Shown: piece after piece, positions 40,801 to 48,932 of the stretch | How the letters are laid out: the number at the start of each line of letters is the position of its first letter | How positions within the stretch are numbered: the stretch's first letter is position 1 | Origin: Apostichopus japonicus | Lineage: Eukaryota > Echinodermata > Holothuroidea > Aspidochirotida > Stichopodidae | NCBI RefSeq assembly: GCF_037975245.1 | Contig: NC_092578.1 | Coordinates: 12,816,321-12,880,320 of the forward strand | Direction: 5' to 3' | DNA length: 64,000 bases | Program-made: the position numbers and the translations under genes | The notes under the pieces: model-generated | The model's input: the letters and a program-made list of their open reading frames with translations, nothing else | What the model was told of the DNA's origin: nothing | Databases searched by the model: none

Positions 40801-42494
40801 TACATATTTTTCAATAGGAAATTATAGCAATTAGTAATAGTATACAAGCATTTGTTCTGAAAAAAAAAATCAGCTAAAAATGACCTCCTTAATAGACCAT
40901 GCAAGATAAATGCAGTCATGTACAGAAACAATAAAGCATACATTGCTTTGAGTTATTTGCATATATACCATACAAAATGTAAAGTGGTCAACAATAATTT
41001 TGTACTTATTTTATCAATATTTAATAATATTTCTGTCACTATAAAGAACCTTCACTGAAATCAATGTAAACTGAATATGTCTGTACTTACCGGGACACTG
41101 CAATTCATCCTCCCCATCACCGCAGTTGTCATGGTAATCACATATAGCTGCCAATGGGATGCACAGACCTGTTGTGTTACATCTGACTCCTGGACCAGAT
41201 AGGCCGGCTGGCTCACAGACTAACATTAAATGAAACATAAATAAAATTGTAAATTTGACATAAATGTACGGGATTATGCCTTACAGTATATTTCTTACAG
41301 CAAAACTTTTGTACTTTTATAACTACAAAAGGGAAAAAATGGACAAATGTAACAAATGAAAAAGTAGAAAAGGGAGATCAAAAGTGGGAGAAATGAAGGA
41401 AAGGAAGGACAAAAGCAGGCACATGTTATTCATGTTCATTCTGGACTTGAAACAGATCCATTAAATGAAGAAAAATGAATATAATAATAAATTGGGTGCA
41501 AATTTCCCAAATTTGTTGGCATTGATAATCAAGATAGGATATATATGCACACTTTCACTGCAGCTTTCACTGTGAGAACCAGCCTTTACAAAGCAAACAA
41601 ACACAGTTAGGAATAAACAGTTTAACAAACTGGACTAGAAAGTAAGAGTAGTAGGATGACTGGACAATTGCTAGACAAGTAATGACCATGTAATTGCAAA
41701 TAAAGTTCCTCATTTTTTAATGCCCTACAGAATAACAAGATTCATTAGCCACCGTGTTTTTATGCGTAAACATCATAAATTTGTAAGCACACTTTACTCT
41801 GGGCCATTGCTCTGTAGTTAATGTGTTTGGAAATGAAATGGAAAAAATACAAAGTTTGATCAGATTCTGTTTTTAATAATTGCAATGCAATCTCTCATGA
41901 GGGAGCCAACATTTTACGCAAACAATTAACTACTTTCCAGCAAAAGTTATAAATGGATCCTCTGTGCATTTCTCATTACCAAATTCCAGTATTGGAATGG
42001 TTCTCAACAAATTGAATAAATTTTTAACTACAGTTTTAACAATTTATCAAGAACATGCATGGCACATTATTGTTTGTATTTTCAACAAATGCTTCTGCTA
42101 AAATGAAAAATATTGGCACTGCTTACTTACAAAAACAAAAAGAATATTTTGGTACATTTTCATTACCAAAAGGCTCTTCTAGATCAACAAAATTCTTCAC
42201 GCCTTCAGGGCTTTTTCAGCAATGGGTTAATTTAGCCTAAGGGAGGCTAATTTGAATGACTCAAGGTCAAAATTAGTGTGAAATTTTATCTCTTATCTTT
42301 TTCTTCATTTAATTGTGACTTACAAATAATTTTAATAAACATCATGACAATATGAATAAAGAGGTCCACTTACATGCATTGACTACTGTTGGTGTCGGAG
42401 TGATACTAGTCGTTACTGTTCTCTGAGAGATCTGAGTCACTGAAGTATGGACCAGTACAGCAATCAATGTGAAGAACCGCAGTGGAAAATCCAT
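7334..42494 (-). CDS. Adhesion G-protein-coupled receptor, 18 exons, 1269 aa (ADGRF/GPR116-like)
   Basis: Eighteen exons join in frame with GT/AG introns to 3810 nt. Residue map: signal peptide ~1-20; LDLa 41-83; Ig 84-172; unrecognised Cys-containing region 173-377; Ig 378-467; SEA ~468-570 with cleavage motif GSVVV; hormone-receptor-like Cys module ~579-645; GAIN ~646-957 with GPS pattern CVFWD..W..GC..C.CNHLTNFAIL (cut expected between L950 and T951); seven TM helices ~966-1210; cytoplasmic tail rich in Ser, Asn and Thr. The TM3 Cys and the ECL2 Cys (YCFP) are present, as are class-B2 signatures in TM6 (GLAWLFGFFAI) and TM7 (NSLQGLFIFLIF). The family senses adhesion or mechanical cues and signals through a tethered agonist exposed after the GPS cut. 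SEA plus Ig plus GPS resembles vertebrate GPR116/Ig-Hepta, but LDLa and the hormone-receptor module are extra. The family call is firm; orthology is inference. Extra or alternative exons cannot be excluded. Confidence 0.93.
8178..8217 (+). ncRNA. Hammerhead-like motif remnant (retroelement-associated)
   Basis: CTGAAGA, then a GATCC/GGATC stem with TGCTA loop, then GAAACGTC: the order of a hammerhead core (CUGANGA, stem II, GAAA). One extra A precedes stem II and no cleavage-site strand was found, so activity is not claimed. Similar motifs accompany Penelope-like elements. It lies antisense in aGPCR intron 17. Confidence 0.4.
8370..10036. repeat. 44-bp minisatellite, ~38 copies (aGPCR intron 17)
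   Basis: The consensus includes aacctattgtttgaggtcc and atgcatgtttatgatcagca. Variants recur with a 660-bp (15-unit) offset: blocks starting at 8521 and 9181 are near identical. There are no unique spacers, so it is not a CRISPR array. Confidence 0.95.
10250..10313 (-). CDS. aGPCR exon 17: TM helix 4
   Basis: Only 64 nt, phase 1 to 2. It encodes LPLVVVVVSVAVKSVNYRGD. It joins exon 16 to give the canonical AWGLP helix start, and exon 18 to give the ECL2 cysteine (DYCFP). Donor gtaagt. Confidence 0.88.
10625..10887 (-). CDS. aGPCR exon 16: TM helices 2, 3 and start of 4
   Basis: 263 nt, phase 2 to 1. Basic intracellular loop KKLRSKQ, TM2 IIINLCFALLGLYLSFLIGI, TM3 starting with the disulfide Cys (GAVCIMFG) and the family motif FCLATVAWMCVEAINMYFLF, then the start of TM4 (AALVAWG). 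Acceptor tttcag, donor gtaatc. Confidence 0.94.
11578..12030. repeat. Palindromic ~27-bp tandem array (aGPCR intron 15)
   Basis: Units of gtacatacagggtgtatgta and their reverse complements alternate, joined by catatatg and by taggccta. Any two neighbours form a perfect hairpin. Several frames stay open by periodicity; these are not genes. Confidence 0.9.
12081..12190 (-). CDS. aGPCR exon 15: TM helix 1
   Basis: 110 nt, phase 0 to 2. After a short acidic linker (DIQGDIDNV) it encodes the hydrophobic helix LSIIGCVVSVVALVITIVSF. Donor gtaagt. Confidence 0.88.
12362..12935. repeat. ~24-bp minisatellite, ~24 copies (aGPCR intron 14)
   Basis: Unit tgatgctatgcttaactggt plus gttt, with point variants and short indels. 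Confidence 0.92.
13358..13531 (-). CDS. aGPCR exon 14: GPS autoproteolysis motif
   Basis: 174 nt, phase 0 to 0. It contains all four GPS cysteines and both tryptophans (CVFWD, GGW, GC, CRCNHLTNFAIL). The catalytic HL/T triad is intact, so cis-autoproteolysis is expected, leaving TNFAILV as the tethered-agonist start. Confidence 0.96.
14182..14354 (-). CDS. aGPCR exon 13: GAIN subdomain B strands
   Basis: 173 nt, phase 1 to 0, acceptor ctgcag, donor gtgagt. It encodes VPVTFVIHRTSNLF, a polar linker, VVESLIVGATIEG and PVVTRFHLLP: the beta strands that precede the GPS core. Confidence 0.87.
14655..15085. repeat. ~104-bp tandem array containing copies of the exon 12 end
   Basis: gaggccttg recurs at 14661, 14764, 14868, 14972 and 15076. 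The last unit is the 3' end of exon 12. Each intronic copy keeps tagcagaaatattggga and the ggtaaag donor. Confidence 0.92.
15035..15416 (-). CDS. aGPCR exon 12: GAIN domain, central part
   Basis: 382 nt, phase 0 to 1. It starts VTSNTVEIVDNVLDF and ends SITLPITLLDDIQFG, running from GAIN helices into beta strands. The last ~60 nt and the donor are copied several times downstream as a ~104-bp tandem array. Donor gtaaag. Confidence 0.88.
15785..15940 (-). CDS. aGPCR exon 11: GAIN subdomain A
   Basis: 156 nt, phase 0 to 0. It encodes helical sequence (VTQVSRDVADVTRTVDLDGG, then LDHVAELLKIITNV) typical of the alpha-helical part of GAIN. Donor gtaatt. Confidence 0.85.
17069..17205 (-). CDS. aGPCR exon 10: end of hormone-receptor module, start of GAIN
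   Basis: 137 nt, phase 1 to 0. GGSPRATRMCTGNFVSP, then a Trp and P-x-LNNC, match the C-terminal half of the HormR motif found before GAIN in several adhesion GPCRs. An acidic stretch (GEESEEDTD) follows. Donor gtaact. Confidence 0.85.
17213..17545. repeat. Irregular tandem repeat next to exon 10
   Basis: About seven degenerate copies of a ~46-bp unit with ggtcacataactcatggtca and cacagtaaat. It begins within 10 bp of the exon 10 acceptor. Confidence 0.85.
18194..18310 (-). CDS. aGPCR exon 9: start of hormone-receptor-like Cys module
   Basis: 117 nt, phase 1 to 1, acceptor ttag, donor gtaaca. It encodes SFCAAQGLNNTLAGQL and a second segment ending VELCPGYTTT, leading into the SPRATRMCT segment of exon 10. 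N-glycosylation sequon NNT. Confidence 0.82.
18766..18982 (-). CDS. aGPCR exon 8: SEA domain, C-terminal part with cleavage motif
   Basis: 217 nt, phase 0 to 1. It contains RLRSGSVVVEALVTL, the strand-turn-strand with the G/SVVV autoproteolysis site of SEA domains. In related receptors this cut leaves the two halves non-covalently joined. Conservation of the motif suggests cleavage here, which is inference. Confidence 0.9.
19329..20271. mobile_element. 943-bp inverted-repeat element with TA flanks (aGPCR intron 7)
   Basis: Ends cggagagccaaacgttcc and its complement extend into arms of roughly 120 bp and sit between TA dinucleotides (19327 and 20272), as for Tc1/mariner-type insertions. The interior has three degenerate ~155-bp units with ggcccacacatgattt. 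No transposase. Confidence 0.7.
21270..21382 (-). CDS. aGPCR exon 7: SEA domain, N-terminal part
   Basis: 113 nt, phase 1 to 0. It encodes YLLEMRFDNLVYSDEIADPT and SPFFSANISVVQEG, the usual start of a SEA fold (first beta strand, then the DPTSP-x-F segment before the first helix). Donor gtacgt. It continues in exon 8. Confidence 0.85.
21917..22140 (+). repeat. Dispersed repeat, copy 1
   Basis: About 225 bp matching 60735-60956 in the same orientation, sharing gtcagtacatacagc and gcaacggaaagttaactttt. Family unknown; no clear terminal repeats. Confidence 0.75.
22225..22494 (-). CDS. aGPCR exon 6: Ig domain 2
   Basis: 270 nt, phase 1 to 1. A complete Ig fold in one exon: first Cys in HTSCEGDY, Trp in MIWYKKG, second Cys in DQGFYFCRAQ, with the usual D-x-G-x-Y-x-C motif. 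Donor gtaata. Probably V/I-set. Confidence 0.93.
22870..24592. repeat. 56-57-bp minisatellite interrupted by a transposon (aGPCR intron 5)
   Basis: Unit includes tgattgtttgcccatgcata and cacccctccccctactatca. About four copies precede and ten follow the insertion at 23126-24011. Confidence 0.93.
23126..24011 (-). mobile_element. Truncated hAT-like composite element in the minisatellite
   Basis: Reverse-oriented relative of the 52994-54069 element. It starts caggcgcggcggaac and carries the same nested 384-bp-family element with the same agtaaggg target duplication. The other terminus is missing. Confidence 0.75.
24990..25604 (-). CDS. aGPCR exon 5: unrecognised 205-residue extracellular region
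   Basis: 615 nt, phase 1 to 1, acceptor tttcag, donor gtaacc. It begins DSPQCQTAL and ends CHVNALGG. It has eight cysteines and mixed hydrophobic and acidic segments without low-complexity bias, so it looks like a folded disulfide-bonded domain. I do not recognise the family. Its position between two Ig domains and its symmetric phase suggest an inserted module. Confidence 0.88.
26504..26568 (-). CDS. aGPCR exon 4: second half of Ig domain 1
   Basis: Only 65 nt, phase 2 to 1. It encodes VTCRASQGSLFQEKTVQVSL, the F and G strands with the second Ig cysteine. The frame and the Ig pattern both fit exon 3, which is what identifies so short an exon. Donor gttagt. Confidence 0.8.
30648..30757. repeat. 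11-bp minisatellite in the foldback loop
   Basis: About ten copies of cctgccacaag with single-base variants. Confidence 0.9.
30985..32282. mobile_element. hAT-like element nested in the foldback loop (1298 bp)
   Basis: Termini cagggacgtcgct and agctacgtccctg are flanked by the exact 8-bp repeat catgcggc (30977-30984 and 32283-32290). It holds ~120-bp internal repeats (aattgacaacttatc) near 31490-31780 and poly-G/C blocks near both ends. No transposase. Confidence 0.85.
34081..34282 (-). CDS. aGPCR exon 3: first half of Ig domain 1
   Basis: 202 nt, phase 1 to 2. It encodes the B and C strands of an Ig-like fold: VVICVAEGYPTPNITWLDSS has the first Cys and the Trp at normal spacing. The partner Cys lies in exon 4, so one Ig fold is split by a 7.5-kb intron that contains the foldback transposon. 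The first 42 nt of this exon and its acceptor are duplicated upstream in the intron (34386 onward). Confidence 0.88.
34241..34530. repeat. 145-bp tandem duplication over the 5' end of exon 3
   Basis: 34241-34385 is repeated at 34386-34530 with few changes. The first copy contains exon 3 bases 34241-34282 and the acceptor. The second is an intronic decoy copy upstream. Confidence 0.9.
34678..35061. mobile_element. hAT-like MITE, 384 bp
   Basis: Ends cagtggcggagc and gctctcccactg; exact 8-bp target repeat tctaagat (34670-34677 and 35062-35069). Same family and length as 53369-53752. Confidence 0.9.
35070..41090. other. aGPCR intron 2, no further exon recognised
   Basis: AT-rich intronic DNA with small microsatellites (for example catacata near 35880 and tatata near 40090-40200) and poly-G near 38163. 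A 68-codon minus ORF at 39254-39460 resembles nothing I know. Confidence 0.6.
41091..41219 (-). CDS. aGPCR exon 2: LDL-receptor class A domain
   Basis: 129 nt, phase 1 to 1, acceptor ttag and donor gtaagt. It encodes six cysteines and the calcium-binding pattern CDYHDNCGDGEDELQC, diagnostic of LDLa. A symmetric phase-1 exon is typical of a shuffled extracellular module. LDLa modules bind ligands in a calcium-dependent fold; no ligand can be read from the sequence. Confidence 0.92.
42374..42494 (-). CDS. aGPCR exon 1: start codon and signal peptide
   Basis: ATG at 42494-42492 opens a classic secretion signal (MDFPLRFFTLIAVLVHTS) followed by a Thr/Ser/Pro-rich linker. The donor gtaagt follows at 42373. 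It is 121 nt and ends in phase 1, matching exon 2. The start was chosen because the hydrophobic core follows directly. A 5' UTR exon upstream is possible. Confidence 0.85.
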
Positions 42495-42993
42495 ACCGAC
42501 ACTTAGGACTGAATGAACCTGAGATGATGTCTACTATACCATATATGTTAAATTACCTTGTAATCACTCTCTGTAATATAGAAGAAGGTTTCCACAAATA
42601 ACACTGAATTGTAAATCAGCTATCCTGAATTGAAACAAACAATCTAGTCCCTACATGGTTTAGGAATCTATAATATAGTAAAACCAAACAAGATATTTGC
42701 CAGTGCATAATGATTATACATGGCAATTTTCTTTTAATAATTCTTGGTGCAATTAAGGGAAGCCTCACATTAGGGAAACAGTCCCCTTACACCGAAGGTG
42801 CAAAATTTCCACTTGAATTGTTGCATAGTGGCTGCTTATCTGGCTATACCACACATGGTTGAGCAGGTTTTGCAAGATCAGAATGACCACAAGATCGCTT
42901 ATGCGAACTAATTTAATTAAACCAAAGTTTCACAGGACATAAGGATTATATGCACTTCAATGAGCAATCAAGACAGTATAGAGTGTATAGCTG
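42495..42993. other. aGPCR 5' flank
   Basis: 499 bp between the start codon and the large inverted repeat. A possible acceptor (cattcag) lies just upstream of the ATG, hinting at a 5' UTR exon. No clear TATA element. Confidence 0.4.
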
Positions 42994-44830
42994 AACTATG
43001 TTTCTATAACACAGATTTAGGATGAGAGAAAAGTTGCTACATTGCTTATATAAAGGCAGTTAAACACAAGGTTGATGTGTCAGCTTTATGCCTGGAAAAT
43101 ACATAGCTGAAGGGCAAAATTATATTCTCTATGTTATTGCGAGTCCATGATGCATGTGAACTGGATGGAAAACTATTTGAGATTAACTGAAAGTCTTCTA
43201 CTGTGTTTCAATTTCATGTCGTAGGCACACCAATCCTTTCACCAAAGAGTGATTACAATGATAACTTTTGCATTATGAATCTTATTTGCTGTTTTTACAA
43301 TATATATTTTTTTATATTGCTTCCTGACTTTGTTCAGCTATTACATTATATCAGCTCTTGGGTATTGAAAGTTTCAACGCGCATGTTGAAATAACTAGCA
43401 TAGTGTTGGTTTCCAAAACTTTCCAGTTATTATTTGCAAGCCCAATTTTTGATAATTCTTTTATTTCCATTTTTTTGTAGTTGTCTCCACTTTACAGCTT
43501 TAATTGTTTTGTATCTGTACATTTAATTGTTTTTGTATTGCTATGTTTTACTTTTTATGTATAACGTTGAATGTAAAAAGCAGGGCCTTATTGGAAACCA
43601 GCTTTTGCTGAATAAGCAACCCTGGATAAAAATGCGAATAATTAAAAAATAAAAAATGTCGGGCATTCGGGCCCTCCATACACTCGCTCAGCGCCCGCAA
43701 CACAATTTCATAATCTAAGGTACCTCCCACCGACCATCCTATTGATATTATGTGCTATTCGCCTCATAAGAATAGGAGGATGCTGTTAGCATTGAATGTT
43801 ATTTTAAGGGCATCCGTAGATACAAATTGGCACCCGTGATCAAATCTCCGTATATTTATTTAACTCGGTTAGCGTAAAGCTAACTTCTCCCGAGGACCTG
43901 AAGTATCATAACCAATAGTGAAATGAAAAATATAATAATATACAATAATAATAAGAACATTAATATAAGAAATGAATAATGACTGGGAGTCATTTTTCCA
44001 AGAACAGGAGCCATTTCTGAAATCACGTAAAGGTTGCCACATATTCCAAACTATACTATAGTATAAGCGCATGAAAAGAAGAACGATAGCCGCCCGTTTT
44101 TTCCCTTCAGATCTCAGTACGAGAAACATGTATTTTATTTGTATAATAGAACAACTTTCGTTAATATTTTCCTACCCTAGCTATATGTCGATTTTATAAA
44201 ACCTTCATGAAAACAGACTTTTTGAAAATGGATTTTGAAGCTCAGTCAACAATTTAAGAAATGCTTAGGCCTACCGTTAAATACTGGCGTCAAAAAATCC
44301 ACAACGGATCCACAACGGATAACAATGCTAAGTAGAGCTTACTTAAAGAGAAATAGAAACTGCATGTACATCATGGTCATTTTAAGTATCCAGGTACTAT
44401 ACAAAGAGATCGAGTTCACCGAAACATCCCTTTTCCTTATCACCTGAGGAAAACCGTCTTTTGTAAATTATAGTAGGCCTACCATACAGTACTTTACATT
44501 TGATACAATAGTTTCTTCTATACAACAGTTTCCCAAAATTTGTATGTGTAGCAATAGTTTAAGTTTTAACCAAGGGCAGTACCATTCATAATTTGCATAT
44601 TACACCAAAATTTACAATCGGCGTCCAGATGGCGGGAAAATGTAACATAATGTTCAATCTGTTGGGTCGTTCCCATGGTGCGATGAACTTGGGCAAGTTG
44701 CCAAGTTCGAATGTCGATGACCTACTTATGTTCCGTGACCAATGTCAATGGGAATTATGTGTGTAAAAACTCGTGTTTTTCCACGTGTAATATATATAGA
44801 AGTTTTACGTAAGGGGAGCGAATTTCGGGG
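42994..44830. repeat. Left arm of 5.8-kb inverted repeat
   Basis: Near-identical reverse complement of 47015-48836. Outer edge aactatgtttctataac; inner edge agcgaatttcgggg. No flanking target duplication. Confidence 0.93.
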
Positions 44831-47014
44831 CGGCTCGTTGATTGTGAGGAAGCACTTATCTAATCATCAATTTTTGTGAAAAATATCGTACGTTTTTTTT
44901 TCCAGAAAATGTTTTTGACTAGTAATTGGAAACTCAATGTATCAAGAAGTACTGGGTCTAGACCTTATCATTGCATTTTGGGGGAAGACAGATCTTCAAG
45001 TGCAAAATATTGTTTTTTCATTCAAGGTTATCGTGGTTTTCTTGCGAGGTGTATACGGCGTAACTTTCGATGTATAGGCTTAGAATTAGGATCGGCCGAT
45101 GGTTTAGTTTGCATGAATTTTTACCTAAATTCAATTTAATTTAACGGGAATCACTAAGCATGTCGGAAAGACAGGACATGACTTACTACTAATACTTTAA
45201 GTTTAAAAGTTCACAATGAAAAGTTTTTAACTATCAACAAGTCCCCACCTGTTTGGAACTTCAGACAATAATAATGTAAGATAGGGGCTACATAAATACG
45301 GGATTATAAACTACATATATAATAAGAATAGTACAGATTTATTTATATCATTAATCGGCTGTTGTTTACTCCAGAAAATAAAAAAGTAGCGAAAGATAAC
45401 TAGAAATGACATCGTGGAACCCCCCCCCCCCCGCATTAATAAACGAATCCATTTCATTACAGCATCAACTCTCAAGTGCCGCACAGCAGTGTGTAACAGT
45501 ACCGTACCCTAGGCTATGATAATATACAGTCCCTTGCGAAGATGGATTTAATTTGATATGCTCCCTTCGGTTTTGGATCAAAAATGATTAAATCGTTATA
45601 ATTATTAAAACAAAATGTGGTGAAATGCATAATGGTGAGCTTTTGTACATGGGAACCTTCACAATCATCATTTGCAGGAAGAATAAATAACGAAAATTTC
45701 TGAATAACTTTGAGGTCTCGTAACATGCTGAGCATAACTAACGTTCGATATTTGGTGTAGCCTAGGTCCAAATTACTACGTGAAAAGTTGATTCGTTAAT
45801 ATGTCTATAGGCCAGTGCGTAAATTGATAAGATATTATTCAAACTAAGAACACAGAAACCAGAAATAAACGTGTTTTCTTTTCTCTAATTCAAATAGTAA
45901 CACGTAGATATTTTTTATTATGTCCGGGGACAGTCCGGGATTCCCGGGAATGATACCAAAACGAATGAAATAACCGGTTGTTTTCCCAATACCGGTAGTA
46001 GTTACACATTGCACTGTGATCGGGATTAGTCAAAGCCGGGATCGGGATACCGGTATTCACTTGACTACCGGGATCCCGCACAACCCTAGTAATGAAATAG
46101 CCTATCTTCCTCCAAAATTGGTACATTGTACTTAATGCAACTCTTCTCATGCATGTAACAAAGGCTTGTATGTATCCTATGTATGTTAATGGCCCGAAAA
46201 GCGCCAAGAATAGTTACCCAAACTTTTCCATCTCAAAAAGTATCTCAAACAAATCATCCATCTTCAATCTTTACCAAAATGTTAATTTTAATACCTAATT
46301 CTTACACTCCGACGTTATTTTGAGCTTATGTTCAATATAATTCCGTTTATGAACAAATAAAAAATATGCCGAACTTAGTGTTTAACTTCCTTGTTCGTTA
46401 CTATTATTAACTCCCTTCAAGCTCAATTAGAAAATTTAAGCTTAGGCCAATCAAACTAAGTAAATGGTGACAACGTAACTAGTGTAGGATTACTGTTTAA
46501 CGTTTCCAGATTGATGTAAAGGAATAATAAGAACTAAAAACAACTCCAATGACGTTTCTAATAATAACAAATTGCATTTACTTGTGCAGCATAAATTTGA
46601 ACAAAAATATAGAAAACCGTATTCATAGGCCTGTTCTCAATGTTGGATTCGAGGCACATGAAAATCTCAGGTTTGGATGTAGTAACGTTTGGGAAATTTC
46701 CAAGCGTCGTTTATGAAAATTAGCGGTCGTCTGGTGTTATGTATTAAAGGCAAGCCAGGCGCGGAAAAATCAGGAACCAGTGAATAAAAATCACGAAAAT
46801 CCGAACCGGCAGCTAAAGGGAACTAAGACAAGGAATACACACATATGTCGCGAGTACTGTATGTACGCCTGTAGCTATAGCTTTGCATGCCTGTGAACAA
46901 CGTTTATTTGTTGATCATTTGCATATAGTTGACACAATAGCTAATGTCGCGAGCAAACCGCATGTTCGTTGGTCCGTGTGATAGGGTTAAGATAGGTGTA
47001 AGCAGAGCTGAACA
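44831..47014. other. Spacer of the large inverted repeat
   Basis: No gene recognised. An 87-codon plus ORF (44876-45139) has no known motif. A G/C-rich segment at 45920-46090 with gggatcccg blocks looks like a degraded MITE. Poly-C at 45421. Confidence 0.5.
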
Positions 47015-48836
47015 CCCCGAAATTCGCTCCCCTTACGTAAAACTTCTATATATATTACACGTGGAAAAACACGAGTTTTTACACACATAATTCCCATTGA
47101 CATTGGTCACGGAACATAAGTAGGTCATCGACATTCGAACTTGGCAACTTGCCCAAGTTCATCGCACCATGGGAACGACCCAACAGATTGAACATTATGT
47201 TACATTTTCCCGCCATCTGGACGCCGATTGTAAATTTTGGTGTAATATGCAAATTATGAATGGTACTGCCCTTGGTTAAAACTTAAACTATTGCGACACA
47301 TACAAATTTTGGGAAACTGTTGTATAGAAGAAACTTTTGTATCAAATGTAAAGTACTGTATGGTAGGCCTACTATAATTTATAAAAGACGGTTTTCCTCA
47401 GGTGATAAGGAAAAGGGATGTTTCGGTGAACTCGATCTCTTTGTATAGTACCTGGATACTTAAAATGACCATGATGTACATGCAGTTTCTATTTCTCTTT
47501 AAGTAAGCTCTACTTAGCATTGTTATCCGTTGTGGATCCGTTGTGGATTTTTTGACGCCAGTATTTAACGGTAGGCCTAAGCATTTCTTAAATTGTTGAC
47601 TGAGCTTCAAAATCCATTTTCAAAAAGTCTGTTTTCATGAAGGTTTTATAAAATCGACATATAGCTAGGGTAGGAAAATATTAACGAAAGTTGTTCTTTT
47701 ATACAAATAAAATACATGTTTCTCGTACTGAGATCTGAAGGGAAAAAACGGGCGGCTATCGTTCTTCTTTTCATGCGCTTATACTATAGTATAGTTGGAA
47801 TATGTGGCAACCTTTACGTGATTTCAGAAATGGCTCCTGTTCTTGGAAAAATGACTCCCAGTCATTATTCATTTTCTTATATTAATGTTCTTATTATTAT
47901 TGTATATTATTATATTTTTCATTTCACTATTGGTTATGATACTTCAGGTCCTCGGGAGAAGTTAGCTTTACGCTAACCGAGTTAAATAAATATACGGAGA
48001 TTTGATCACGGGTGCCAATTTGTATCTACGGATGCCCTTAAAATAACATTCAATGCTAACAGCATCCTCCTATTCTTATGAGGCGAATAGCACATAATAT
48101 CAATAGGATGGTCGGTGGGAGGTACCTTAGATTATGAAATTGTGTTGCGGGCGCTGAGCGAGTGTATGGAGGGCCCGAATGCCCGACATTTTTTATTTTT
48201 TATTTATTCGCATTTTTATCCAGGGTTGCTTATTCAGCAAAAGCTGGTTTCCAATAAGGCCCTGCTTTTTACATTCAACGTTATACATAAAAAGTAAAAC
48301 ATAGCAATACAAAAACAATTAAATGTACAGATACAAAACAATTAAAGCTGTAAAGTGGAGACAACTACAAAAAAAATGGAAATAAAAGAATTATCAAAAA
48401 TTGGGCTTGCAAATAATAACTGCATGGAAAGTTTTGGAAACCAACACTATGATGCTAGTTATTTCAACATGCGCGTTGAAACTTTCGATACCCAAGAGCT
48501 GATATAATGTAATAGCTGAACAAAGTCAGGAAGCAATATAAAAAAAAAATATATTGTAAAAAACAGCAAATAAGATTCATAATGCAAAAGTTATCATTGT
48601 AATCACTCTTTGGTGAAAGGATTGGTGTGCCTACGACATGAAATTGAAACACAGTAAATGACTTTCAGTTAATCTCAAATAGTTTTCCATCCAGTTCACA
48701 TGCATCATGGACTCGCAATAACAAAGAGAACTTGCCAGGCATAAAGCTGACACATCAACCTTGTGTTTAACTGCCTTTATATAAGCAATGTAGCAACTTT
48801 TCTCTCATCCTAAATCTGTGTTATAGAAACATAGTT
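47015..48836. repeat. Right arm of 5.8-kb inverted repeat
   Basis: Mirrors 42994-44830 with a handful of substitutions and short indels. Small ORFs on one arm recur on the opposite strand of the other. Confidence 0.93.
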
Positions 48837-48932
48837 ACAACTTCTTAAGATAGTTGAGGTCTTGACATGTACAAAGGTGAGTTTTAAATACAAGTCTTCC
48901 ACTCAACACAGTACATATTAAGAAGTCAATAC

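Noticed and set aside
44876..45139. 87-codon ORF in the inverted-repeat spacer, considered as a transposase remnant
   Set aside because: No catalytic motif or recognisable domain.
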